DNA from: Streptomyces sp. NBC_00377
Lineage (GTDB): Bacteria > Actinomycetota > Actinomycetes > Streptomycetales > Streptomycetaceae
DNA length: 64,000 nt
Direction of reading: 5' to 3'
Assembly (NCBI RefSeq): GCF_036075115.1
Contig: NZ_CP107958.1
Location: forward strand, 8,494,001 to 8,558,000
Shown here: in pieces, positions 34,176 through 41,420 of the stretch
How positions within the stretch are numbered: the first letter of the stretch is position 1
Layout of the letters: every line of letters begins with the position of its first letter
Position numbers and translations under genes: made by a program
The notes under the pieces: generated by a model
What the model saw: the letters and a program-made list of their open reading frames with translations, nothing else
Told to the model about the DNA's origin: nothing
The model's database searches: none

Positions 34176-35915
34176 TCAGGACCGGTCCCGCGGACCCGTG
34201 CCGGGGCGATGGCCGACGCGGCTGTCGATGTGGCAGAGCAGCAGGCAGACGTCGTCGTCGCGCTCGGAGTCGCTCAGCATCGGGTCCAGGATGCGCTCCG
34301 CCGAGCCGTCCAGGTCCTCGTCCAGCTCCTCGGGGCGCAGCGCGCCGAGCGCCTCCGCCAGCCGATCGATGCCGGGGTCTATGCCCTGGGCCCGCCGCTC
34401 GACCAGCCCGTCCGTGTAGAGCGCGAGCGTGGACCCCGGCTCCAGCGGCACCGTGTGGTCGGCGATCTCCTGGTGCAGCGGGATGCCGAGCATCGCCCCC
34501 GGCTTGGCGTCCAGGGTGCGCACCGTGCCGTCGGGGCCGCGTAGCACCGGCGGCGGATGGCCCGCCGCCGCCCAGGTCAGCACCGGCTCGCCGGGCTTGA
34601 AGCGGGCGATCACGGCGGTCGCGTACAGGTCGGGCTGGAGATGGTGCAGGAACATGTGCAGCCGCGTCAGCAGCTCGCCCGGGCTGCCGCCGTCGACGGC
34701 GTAGGCGCGCAGCGCGGTGCGCAGCTGGCTCATCATCACCGCCGCGTGCAGCCCGTGCCCGGTCACGTCGCCGATGACCGTGATCAGGCTGCCGTCGGGC
34801 TGCCGGAACGCGTCGTACCAGTCTCCGCCGATGTTCAGCCCGTACGTCGCCGGCAGATAGCGGGCGGCCAGACGCAGGCCCGAGGTGTCCGGCAGGTCGG
34901 TCAGCAGGGCCCGCTGGAGGGTCTCGGCGATGTCCCGGTTGTGCTCGAAGCGGCGGGCGTTGTCGAGTGCCCCGCCGGCGCGCCGGGTGAGCTCCACGAG
35001 CATGACGGCGTCGTCGGGGTCCCAGCGCTCGCCGGGCGGGGTCAGTGTCAGGACGCCCAGCGGAGCGCGCCGCGTCGGCAGCGGTACGCACAGCAGGGGC
35101 CGGCCGGGATGCAGCGCCGACGGCGGCTGGTCCTGCACGCCGGGCAGCCCTCCGGGATCCGCGGCCGCGTACTGGGGGCGCCCGGTGCGGGCCGCGATCA
35201 CGGCGGCCGCCGGACGCGGAACGGACGGCGCCCGCCCCCGCTCGTCCTCGGCGTCGAACAGCCAGACGTCGACCGTGCGGGCGTACTCGGGCACGAGCAG
35301 TTCGGGCAGCCGCCGCACGATCTCCTCATGGTTGAGGGAGGCTGTCAGCGCCGCGCTGGCATCGGCCAGGAACGTCAGCCGGCGCCGGGCGTCCTCCGCC
35401 TCGCGACGGGCCTCCCGCTCCGCCGCGAACGCCTCGCGCTGGGCGCGTCCGGCGGCGTCCAGCTCGGCGTGCAGCGCCAGCACGCCCTGGTTGGTCTGGT
35501 GCAGCTCCTCGCGGTGAAAGGCGACCAGTTCCTCCTGCTCGGCCAGTCGCTCCAGCACCAGGGCGGTGTCCTCGTCGGCGCCGAGCAGCGCCTCCGCGAG
35601 GGCGGTCGGGTCCCCCGCCACGGCGTCGCCGACGGGCGCCGGGGCCGGTTCCGGGCAGGGCGCCGTGACCACCCACGGTGTTTCGCCGTCGGCCGGGGAG
35701 GCGCAGACCTCGACCCGCAGCGAACCCCGGGCCGCCGTCACGGTGAACCGCCAGCCGCCGCCCTTGGTCAGACACTGACGCAGCCGCACGCCGAGGGCCG
35801 CCGACAGACGGGTGCGTTCCAGCGGCGGCACCCCGTGGGCGGAGGCCACCCGCGCGACGGTGATACGCGCGCGTGCCGCGTCGGTGACGGTGCTGATCGG
35901 CCAGGTGCGTTTCAT
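34176..35915 (-). CDS. PP2C phosphatase, RsbU/SpoIIE type, with GAF domain
   Basis: A 579-residue phosphatase. Residues ~1-110 resemble an RsbT/HATPase fold without its glycine boxes; ~120-180 is a coiled coil (LAEQEELVAFHREELHQ); a GAF domain lies at ~190-335; the PP2C core starts at ~345 with GGDWYDAF, GDVTGHGLHAAV, LYTDGLVERR and ERDDDVCLL, all metal ligands present. It should dephosphorylate a phospho-STAS antagonist and so activate a sigma factor. Last gene of the six-gene overlapped operon; ATGA overlap with the gene before it. Confidence 0.94.
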   Translation of the reverse strand: MKRTWPISTVTDAARARITVARVASAHGVPPLERTRLSAALGVRLRQCLTKGGGWRFTVTAARGSLRVEVCASPADGETPWVVTAPCPEPAPAPVGDAVAGDPTALAEALLGADEDTALVLERLAEQEELVAFHREELHQTNQGVLALHAELDAAGRAQREAFAAEREARREAEDARRRLTFLADASAALTASLNHEEIVRRLPELLVPEYARTVDVWLFDAEDERGRAPSVPRPAAAVIAARTGRPQYAAADPGGLPGVQDQPPSALHPGRPLLCVPLPTRRAPLGVLTLTPPGERWDPDDAVMLVELTRRAGGALDNARRFEHNRDIAETLQRALLTDLPDTSGLRLAARYLPATYGLNIGGDWYDAFRQPDGSLITVIGDVTGHGLHAAVMMSQLRTALRAYAVDGGSPGELLTRLHMFLHHLQPDLYATAVIARFKPGEPVLTWAAAGHPPPVLRGPDGTVRTLDAKPGAMLGIPLHQEIADHTVPLEPGSTLALYTDGLVERRAQGIDPGIDRLAEALGALRPEELDEDLDGSAERILDPMLSDSERDDDVCLLLCHIDSRVGHRPGTGPRDRS

Positions 35916-37021
35916 CGGCGGTCCGGCGGGGTCGGGGCCAGCACGGCCACGGCGGTGTCGTCACGCACCGGCCGGGCGGAGCTGCCGGCGTCGCGGACCG
36001 TCACGGCGGCGGTGACGGCGGGGTCGCAGGAGAGCAGGCGGGGGCCGGCCGGCGGGACCCAGCGGCTGGGCAGCCCGTCGCTGTGCAGGACGAGCAGGCG
36101 GTCCGTGGCCCAGGCCGCCTCGGTCTCGGGCAGGGTCGAGGGCCGGTGCGCGCCGACTATGCCGGGCCGGGACAGCAGATGACGCCAGGAGTCGCCCTCG
36201 CGCAGCCGCGCTCCCACGTTGCCGACGCCGGCGAACCGCAGCCGCCCGGCCCGCAGGTCGAGCTGGGCCACCGCGACCGCGGCGCCCCTCGTGCCGCGCA
36301 GCGCGTCGTCGAGGCGGCGCAGCAGTTCGGCCGGCGGGAGGTGGGCCGAGCGGTGCACCTCCCGCGCCGCGGTGGTCGAGGCACGGGCGGCCTCGGGGCC
36401 GTGACCCAGCCCGTCGGCCAGCATCAGGGTCAGCCGGTCGCCGTCACGGGCGCAGGTCCAGGCGTCCCCCGAGCACTCGGCGCCCCTGAAGGGGATGTTG
36501 ACGCCGCCGACGCGCACGGAGAAGAGGGCGGCTGCGGGGGAGGCGTCACCCGGTGCGCCGGACGGCCCCTCCTGCCCGGGGCCCAGCTCACGGCGGCCGC
36601 GGCTTCTGGCGGCCCCGCCGATCCGGGCCAGTGCGACCGTCCCGCGGCCGGGGACGCTGTGCAGGTCGAAGTCGTCGGCCACCCGCCGGCAGGTGCCCAG
36701 GCCGGCGCCGAGCGAGCCCGCCGTGGAGAACCCGTCGCCCAGGGCGGCAGGGACGTCGGACATACCCGGCCCGTGGTCGACGGCGGTGATCTGCACGACG
36801 AGGTCGGCCGCCCCCGCGGCGGGCGGGCCGACCGCCTCCACGAGGAGCCGTCCGCCGCGCGCGTGCCTGAGCAGGTTCGTCGCCAGCTCGGTCGCCACCA
36901 GGGCGGCGTCGGCGGCGCGCGAGCGGCCCAGGCCGGCCACCGCCGCCGCTTCCTGCGCGGCGACCTGTGATTCCCGCACCCGCGTCGAGTCGTGCACCGG
37001 GACGTCCCACACCCGTGTCAT
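35912..37021 (-). CDS. RsbT-like ATPase fused to RsbX-like PP2C phosphatase
   Basis: A 369-residue two-domain switch protein. The N-terminal ~135 residues are an RsbT-type GHKL kinase: LVATELATNLLRHARGG, DHGPGMSD and GSLGAGLGTCRR. The C-terminal ~190 residues are an RsbX-like PP2C: LMLADGLGHGPEAA, LVLHSDGLPSRW and VRDDTAVAVL. One polypeptide could therefore carry both kinase and phosphatase activities acting on STAS partners. ATGA overlaps on both sides in the operon. The arrangement is known from other actinobacterial rsb loci. Confidence 0.93.
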   Translation of the reverse strand: MTRVWDVPVHDSTRVRESQVAAQEAAAVAGLGRSRAADAALVATELATNLLRHARGGRLLVEAVGPPAAGAADLVVQITAVDHGPGMSDVPAALGDGFSTAGSLGAGLGTCRRVADDFDLHSVPGRGTVALARIGGAARSRGRRELGPGQEGPSGAPGDASPAAALFSVRVGGVNIPFRGAECSGDAWTCARDGDRLTLMLADGLGHGPEAARASTTAAREVHRSAHLPPAELLRRLDDALRGTRGAAVAVAQLDLRAGRLRFAGVGNVGARLREGDSWRHLLSRPGIVGAHRPSTLPETEAAWATDRLLVLHSDGLPSRWVPPAGPRLLSCDPAVTAAVTVRDAGSSARPVRDDTAVAVLAPTPPDRR

Positions 37022-37470
37022 CCGTGCTCCTCGCGCTGCCGTGGCGGGCGGCCCGCCCAGGAGGTCACCGTGACGGTGGTGCCGGCGCCGGGCGTGCTGT
37101 CGAGGGCGAACTCGTGCACCAGCCGGCGGGCTCCGCCCAGGCCGAGCCCCAGCCCGCCGCCGGAGGTGTAGCCGTCGCTCAGTGCCCGCTCCGGGTCGGC
37201 GATGCCCGGCCCCCGGTCCGTGAACGTCAGCCGCAGGCCCTGCACCCCCCTCCCGTCGTCCGCCACGCGCTCCGCGGCCATCTCGCCGCCTCCGCCGTAC
37301 ACGAGGGTGTTGCGGGCCAGTTCGCTGGCCGCCGTGACCAGCTTGGTCTGCTCCACCAGGCCGAAACCGAGCGCGGCGGCCGCCCGGCGCACGTGCTGCC
37401 GCACCCACACCAGGTCCAGGTCCGAGCGGATCGGCAGGCGGGCCTCGACGCCCGCGGTCGTCTCGCTCAC
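37018..37470 (-). CDS. RsbT-like serine/threonine kinase
   Basis: A 150-residue stand-alone GHKL kinase of the RsbT type. N box: KLVTAASELARNTLVYGGGG; G1 box: TFTDRGPGIAD; G2: TSGGGLGLGLGGARRLV. In Bacillus RsbT phosphorylates RsbR and RsbS in the stressosome and, once released, activates RsbU. The order RsbR-RsbS-RsbT-phosphatase is preserved here. GTG start overlaps the RsbS stop (GTGA), and its stop overlaps the next ATG. Confidence 0.94.
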   Translation of the reverse strand: MSETTAGVEARLPIRSDLDLVWVRQHVRRAAAALGFGLVEQTKLVTAASELARNTLVYGGGGEMAAERVADDGRGVQGLRLTFTDRGPGIADPERALSDGYTSGGGLGLGLGGARRLVHEFALDSTPGAGTTVTVTSWAGRPPRQREEHG

Positions 37471-37871
37471 CGAGGCTCCCGGCGCGGGCTGCCCGTGGCC
37501 CCGGCGAGCAGCTCGAGAGCTGCCTCGGTGTTCAGCGCGGTCCGCAGCCCCGGCAGGGAGAGCCCCAGCTCGACGAGTGTGATCGCCACCGCGGGGCGCA
37601 TGCCGGCCACCACGGTCCGCGCGGCCAGCAGCCGCGAACTCGCCGCGATCTCGGCCAGGACGCGCCCGAGGAAGGAGTCGACGATCTCCACCCCGGAGAT
37701 GTCGATGACCACGCCGGTCACCCGGCTGCGGACGATCTGCTCGGCGATGTCCTGCTGGAGCTGTTCCGCGGTGCCGTCGTGCAGGTCGCCCTGGAGGGTG
37801 ATGAGCAGGACGTCGCCGAGCCGGAGCACCGGTACCGGGGCCTGGCCCGCGAGGGAGTGGTCGTGGTTCAC
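37467..37871 (-). CDS. RsbS-like STAS-domain stressosome scaffold
   Basis: A 134-residue single STAS domain. The phosphorylatable serine of RsbS is in ISGVEIVDSFLGRVL, and RTVVAGMRPAVAITLVELGLSL is the typical second half. In Bacillus RsbS with RsbR forms the icosahedral stressosome and captures RsbT. GTGA overlaps with both neighbours. Confidence 0.94.
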   Translation of the reverse strand: MNHDHSLAGQAPVPVLRLGDVLLITLQGDLHDGTAEQLQQDIAEQIVRSRVTGVVIDISGVEIVDSFLGRVLAEIAASSRLLAARTVVAGMRPAVAITLVELGLSLPGLRTALNTEAALELLAGATGSPRREPR

Positions 37872-38776
37872 CGAGGACCAGCACCGCCGGGCGTCGCGAG
37901 CACGATGTCGGCACCCAGCCGGTGCAGGGCGTACCCCAGGGCGTCGGCGAGGCTGGACCTGGTGACCACGGTGCCCAGGTCCAGGCCGAGGTGCACGATG
38001 GTCTGCGCGATGGCGGGCCGGATGCCCGACACCACGCATTCCGCGCCCATGAGCCGGACAGCCGCGACGGTCTTCATCAGGTGCTGGGCGACCAGCGAGT
38101 CGACCGTCGGCACCCCGGTGATGTCGAGGATCGCGAAGCGGGCCTGCTGGTCGACGACCGACTCCAGCAGCGTCTCCATCACCACCTGACTGCGGGCGCT
38201 GTCGAGCGTCCCGATGAGCGGCACGGCCACGATGCCGTCCCAGAGCCGGATGACGGGTGTGGCGGCCTCCAGCAGCTCCACCTGCTGCCGGGCGATGAGC
38301 GCCTGCCCCGCGCTCAGCGAGGTCTCCAGGACCACCAGCCGCAGGGTGCCCATGAGCACCGTCAGGAGGGTCGTGCACTCCCTGAGGTGTTCGGGCGACG
38401 CTTCGGGCAGGTCGGCGACCAGCAGGTTCACGGCGGGCGTGCGCAGGCCGTCCACCTCGGTGGACACCTGGCCGGAGCTGAGCCCGAAGCGGGACCGGGA
38501 GGCCACCATCGCGGCCAGCTGCTCGCGGACCGCGGTGAACCCGGCCGCGTCGGTGTCGGCGACGCGGCCGGTGTCGGCCACCTGGGCGAGCGCGTCGACG
38601 ACGACCCGGCCCGCCTCCACCGCCTCGTCGCGCGAGACGGTGAACACCGTGCGGAAGAGGGGTTCGTCGGCCCAGCGCTGGGCGATCTGCTCACGGCGGC
38701 GGTGCAGGAACTTCCCGACGTCGCTCGCCGGCGTCGTGTGGTCTGCGGCCGTTGCGTGGTCCGGCAACTGCTTCAC
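37868..38776 (-). CDS. RsbR-like stressosome sensor (RsbRD_N + STAS)
   Basis: A 302-residue co-antagonist. Residues ~20-150 are the helical RsbRD-type N-terminal sensor (VGKFLHRRREQIAQRWADE); ~175-290 is the STAS domain with ITGVPTVDSLVAQHL and ECVVSGIRPAIAQTIVHLGLDL. The two phosphorylation positions of Bacillus RsbR correspond to residues in VDSLVA (Ser here) and AIAQT (Thr). GTG 38776 overlaps the previous stop by GTGA, matching the operon pattern; a TTG three codons later has better AGGAG spacing and is an alternative. Confidence 0.93.
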   Translation of the reverse strand: MKQLPDHATAADHTTPASDVGKFLHRRREQIAQRWADEPLFRTVFTVSRDEAVEAGRVVVDALAQVADTGRVADTDAAGFTAVREQLAAMVASRSRFGLSSGQVSTEVDGLRTPAVNLLVADLPEASPEHLRECTTLLTVLMGTLRLVVLETSLSAGQALIARQQVELLEAATPVIRLWDGIVAVPLIGTLDSARSQVVMETLLESVVDQQARFAILDITGVPTVDSLVAQHLMKTVAAVRLMGAECVVSGIRPAIAQTIVHLGLDLGTVVTRSSLADALGYALHRLGADIVLATPGGAGPR

Positions 38777-40062
38777 TCCTGGTTCTTGTCGGCTTGTGTG
38801 TCGCCACCGCGAACCCACCGGTGGCCGGCGGTCGCGCCGGGGCGGTCCGACCCGGCCGTCTCCGTCGACGCGGCCGGCTCCCCGGACCGGCTCGGCTGTG
38901 CTCCGAACCAGTCGAGACACACGACGAGCGCGTCGTCGTCCGGTTCGGGGCGGCCCCGGTACGTGTTGAGCTCGCGCAGCACCGCCGCCGGGACGTCCGC
39001 CGCCGGCAGCAGGGAAGCGCCTGCGACCGCCCGCGCCAGGGCGTGCTCGCCGTACGTGTCGCCGCCCGGCCCGGCGACCCCGTGGACTCCGTCGCTGACG
39101 AACAGCAGCCGGTCGCCGGGCAGCAGGGTGAGCTCCTGGGCGACGTAGTCGGTCTCCTCGAACATGCCCAGCGGCAGCTGCGCGTCGAGGTCCACGAGGG
39201 ACAGGGTCCGCTCACGCAGCAACAGGAGCTGCGGCGAGCCCGCGTCGATGATCCGCATCCGCCCGGTCGACAGCTCGATGTCCACCAGCAGGACCGACAG
39301 GTGCGCCTCGCCCCGGTAGTGGGCGTAGAGCGCCTGGTCGGCCAGAGCCGCCTGGTCCTCTATCGGGACGCCGGCGCGACGCGCGTTGCGCAGCGCGTTG
39401 ATCCCGAGGTTGGTCAGCAGGGAGGCCTCGATGCCCTCGCCCATCCCGTTGGTGACGTAGACCATCAGATGGTCGGCGGACGCCGCCCAGTCGAAGTTGT
39501 CGCCGAAGACGGCATAGGCGGGCTCCAGCTGGGCACCCAGCGCGTATTCCTCCCGGTCGCAGGAGCGGGCGGGGAGAAGCTGCCACTGCATCTCCGCCGC
39601 CAGCGTCAGCCGGTCCTTGCGGCGGGCCCGCACATAGAGGTCGGTGTCGCGCTCGGCGACCACCACCTCGTGTCCCACGAGCTCGGCCAGTTCGGCGAGT
39701 TCGGTCAGGGACTCCCGGCTCGGCACAGGCAGCGTCAGGGACAGCACGCCCAGCCGGTCGCCGCGCACGGTGACGGGCAGATGGGCCCGCACCAGTCCGG
39801 CGTGCGGCTCCTCGACGTACGGCTGCTGCGACCCGAAGGCCCGACCGGGTGCGCTGCCCTGCACGGGCACCGGGTCCGGGCTGTCGGCGGCGGGCGGCAC
39901 GGGCAGCAGCACCGTCAGCCCGTAGTCGGCCAGCAGGAGCTCCGCCGCCTCGGCGGCGTAGTGGGTGCGCAGCACCTGGCGCAGGGCTCCGGGCAGCCGG
40001 TGCGGTGCCGCGGAGCGCAGGGCGCGCCCGGCGGCGAGGAGTCTGTCCACGCGGTCGGTCAC
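38773..40062 (-). CDS. PP2C-family phosphatase-like protein with altered metal site
   Basis: A 429-residue SpoIIE-type protein. The N-terminal ~150 residues look like a GAF-related sensory region; the C-terminal ~230 are PP2C-like with VFGDNFDWAAS, VTNGMGEGIEASLL, LFVSDGVHGV and PDDDALVVCL. In the second block the usual metal-binding Asp (as in GDVSGHG or ADGLGHG) is Asn, and His is Glu; I recall relatives in Streptomyces with the same NGxGEG block. It may have altered activity. First gene of the six-gene operon; GTG start, 93 bases from the divergent MarR gene. Confidence 0.9.
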   Translation of the reverse strand: MTDRVDRLLAAGRALRSAAPHRLPGALRQVLRTHYAAEAAELLLADYGLTVLLPVPPAADSPDPVPVQGSAPGRAFGSQQPYVEEPHAGLVRAHLPVTVRGDRLGVLSLTLPVPSRESLTELAELAELVGHEVVVAERDTDLYVRARRKDRLTLAAEMQWQLLPARSCDREEYALGAQLEPAYAVFGDNFDWAASADHLMVYVTNGMGEGIEASLLTNLGINALRNARRAGVPIEDQAALADQALYAHYRGEAHLSVLLVDIELSTGRMRIIDAGSPQLLLLRERTLSLVDLDAQLPLGMFEETDYVAQELTLLPGDRLLFVSDGVHGVAGPGGDTYGEHALARAVAGASLLPAADVPAAVLRELNTYRGRPEPDDDALVVCLDWFGAQPSRSGEPAASTETAGSDRPGATAGHRWVRGGDTQADKNQE

Positions 40063-40155
40063 CTCGTTTCCCGGACGGCCGTGGGGCGCGGCCCGCGTGC
40101 CCGCGGGCGGCCGCGGGCTGACAGCCGCAGGGAAGCCTGCGAGAGTGTGGACGTG

Positions 40156-40638
40156 ATGTCCCCCTCCTCGCGTCCGCAGCCCCTCCAGGTGGCTCGTGTG
40201 ACCTCAGAGGCGGCGGAGCTGCTGGAAGTCCTCTGGGGCCGTGCCTCGACGGCGCCGGTCTCCGCCTCCCAGTTGCGCGTGCTGTTCATCCTCGAGCACC
40301 ACGAAGGCATCAACCTGCGTACGCTGGCCGCCTTCCTCGGGTCCTCACCGCCGTCCACCAGCCGGCTGTGCGACCGGCTCCAGGCCGTCGGCTTCATCGA
40401 GCGCAGGGTCGCCGCAGAGAGCCGCCGGGAGCTGGAGCTCCTCCTGAGCCGCCGCGGGAGTGCCTTCCTCGCCGACCTCAGGTCACGCCGCGAGGCGACG
40501 GTGGAAGGTGTGCTGGAGCTGATGTCCGCCGCGCAGCGCACCGCGCTGCTGCGAGGGCTCGAGGCGTTCTGTACGGCTGCGGCGGAGCAGATCGAGGACT
40601 CGGACGGCTCCGACGCCTCCGACGCCCGTACCGCCTGA
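40156..40638 (+). CDS. MarR-family transcriptional regulator (second paralog)
   Basis: A 160-residue winged-helix regulator: SQLRVLFILEHHEGINLRTLAAFLGSSPPSTSRLCDRL in pieces, then the wing SRRELELLLSRRG and a helical tail. Closest visible relative is the gene at 33680. It diverges from the rsb-type operon across 93 bases, so it is the natural regulator of that operon's promoter. ATG 40156 lacks a strong ribosome-binding site; upstream GTGs at 40153 and 40147 are possible. Confidence 0.9.
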   Translation: MSPSSRPQPLQVARVTSEAAELLEVLWGRASTAPVSASQLRVLFILEHHEGINLRTLAAFLGSSPPSTSRLCDRLQAVGFIERRVAAESRRELELLLSRRGSAFLADLRSRREATVEGVLELMSAAQRTALLRGLEAFCTAAAEQIEDSDGSDASDARTA

Positions 40639-40730
40639 CGGTGTCCCCGGGTGATCGGGTCGGCCCACAGGCACATCCGCGTTCCCTCCCGCATGACTCT
40701 CCCGCTCACTCTGTTGCCTTATATACACAG

Positions 40731-40744
40731 TTGTCAAATGACAA
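40731..40744. promoter_or_regulatory. Palindrome TTGTCA-AA-TGACAA in an AT-rich convergent gap
   Basis: A perfect 6-bp inverted repeat with 2-base spacer inside an AT-rich patch (TTATATACACAG just before it) within the 165-base gap between two convergent genes. Half-site TGACAA also occurs 26 bases before the paralogous MarR gene (33650-33655). No promoter or gene is evident in the gap. Confidence 0.5.
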
Positions 40745-40803
40745 GTATTGGACGGCAGTCGGCCTTGTCCGCGCATTTCCCCGCGCCCTGCCGACGACGG
40801 CGA

Positions 40804-41193
40804 TCAGGCCTGCGGCTCCTCCGGGAGCTGCTGCCGGTCGATGAGCTCCAGAGCCTCGTCGACCTTCTCCGATATCGGCACGGTCAGGCTGACCCCGGTG
40901 AGTTCCAGGACACGGCGCACGGCCGGCGTCGGGTTGATCACGTGCACACTGCCCGGCAGTGCCCGGGCCTCCTGGTAGACCCGCAGGATGATGTTCATGC
41001 CGGACGAGTCCATGAACGGCACCGCCGAGAGGTCGATGAGGAAATGCCGTCGGCCGTGGTGCAGCTGATTGGCGAGATGAGCCTGGAACTCGGTCGCGGT
41101 GTCGAGGTCGAGATGGCCTTCGACCGTGACCAGGGCGACGTCCTCCCGAGGCAGCGTGACCTCGACGGACAGGGGGTTCTGGGCGATGGACAC
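40804..41193 (-). CDS. STAS-domain anti-anti-sigma factor (RsbV/BldG-like)
   Basis: A 129-residue STAS protein. Core: LVTVEGHLDLDTATEFQAHL, and the phosphorylatable-serine loop LIDLSAVPFMDSSGMNIIL; the tail LTGVSLTVPISEKVDEALELI is typical of RsbV/BldG-like antagonists. It would bind and inhibit an RsbW-like kinase when unphosphorylated. GTG 41193 is chosen because GGAGG lies 5 bases upstream. It is downstream of the ANTAR-PP2C phosphatase gene (227-base gap), its possible phosphatase. The gap contains GGGTAT on the minus strand (41370-41365) with GCAT 13 bases upstream, a near-miss SigB-type promoter. Confidence 0.93.
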   Translation of the reverse strand: MSIAQNPLSVEVTLPREDVALVTVEGHLDLDTATEFQAHLANQLHHGRRHFLIDLSAVPFMDSSGMNIILRVYQEARALPGSVHVINPTPAVRRVLELTGVSLTVPISEKVDEALELIDRQQLPEEPQA

Positions 41194-41420
41194 ACGTACC
41201 TCCGAAAGCTGACGGTCGGGAGCGTCTACCCCGGCGGGCGACTTCGATGCGCATGGACGGTGGACGGGTGAGGGCGTGAGGCCGAACGAGTCGGTCTTCA
41301 TGTTCCGCGTGCCCTGCCCTTCCCACCGTCTGCTGATCCCCGGCCTGGTGTCGCGGACAGGCGGATACCCCCGATGCTCTCTCCCATGCACGCCGGACGC
41401 ACGGCGGGCGGTCCGGTGAC

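Noticed and set aside
41365..41387. GGGTAT with GCAT on the minus strand as SigB promoter of the STAS gene
   Set aside because: The spacer is 13, one base short of the consensus, so I did not list it as a promoter feature.
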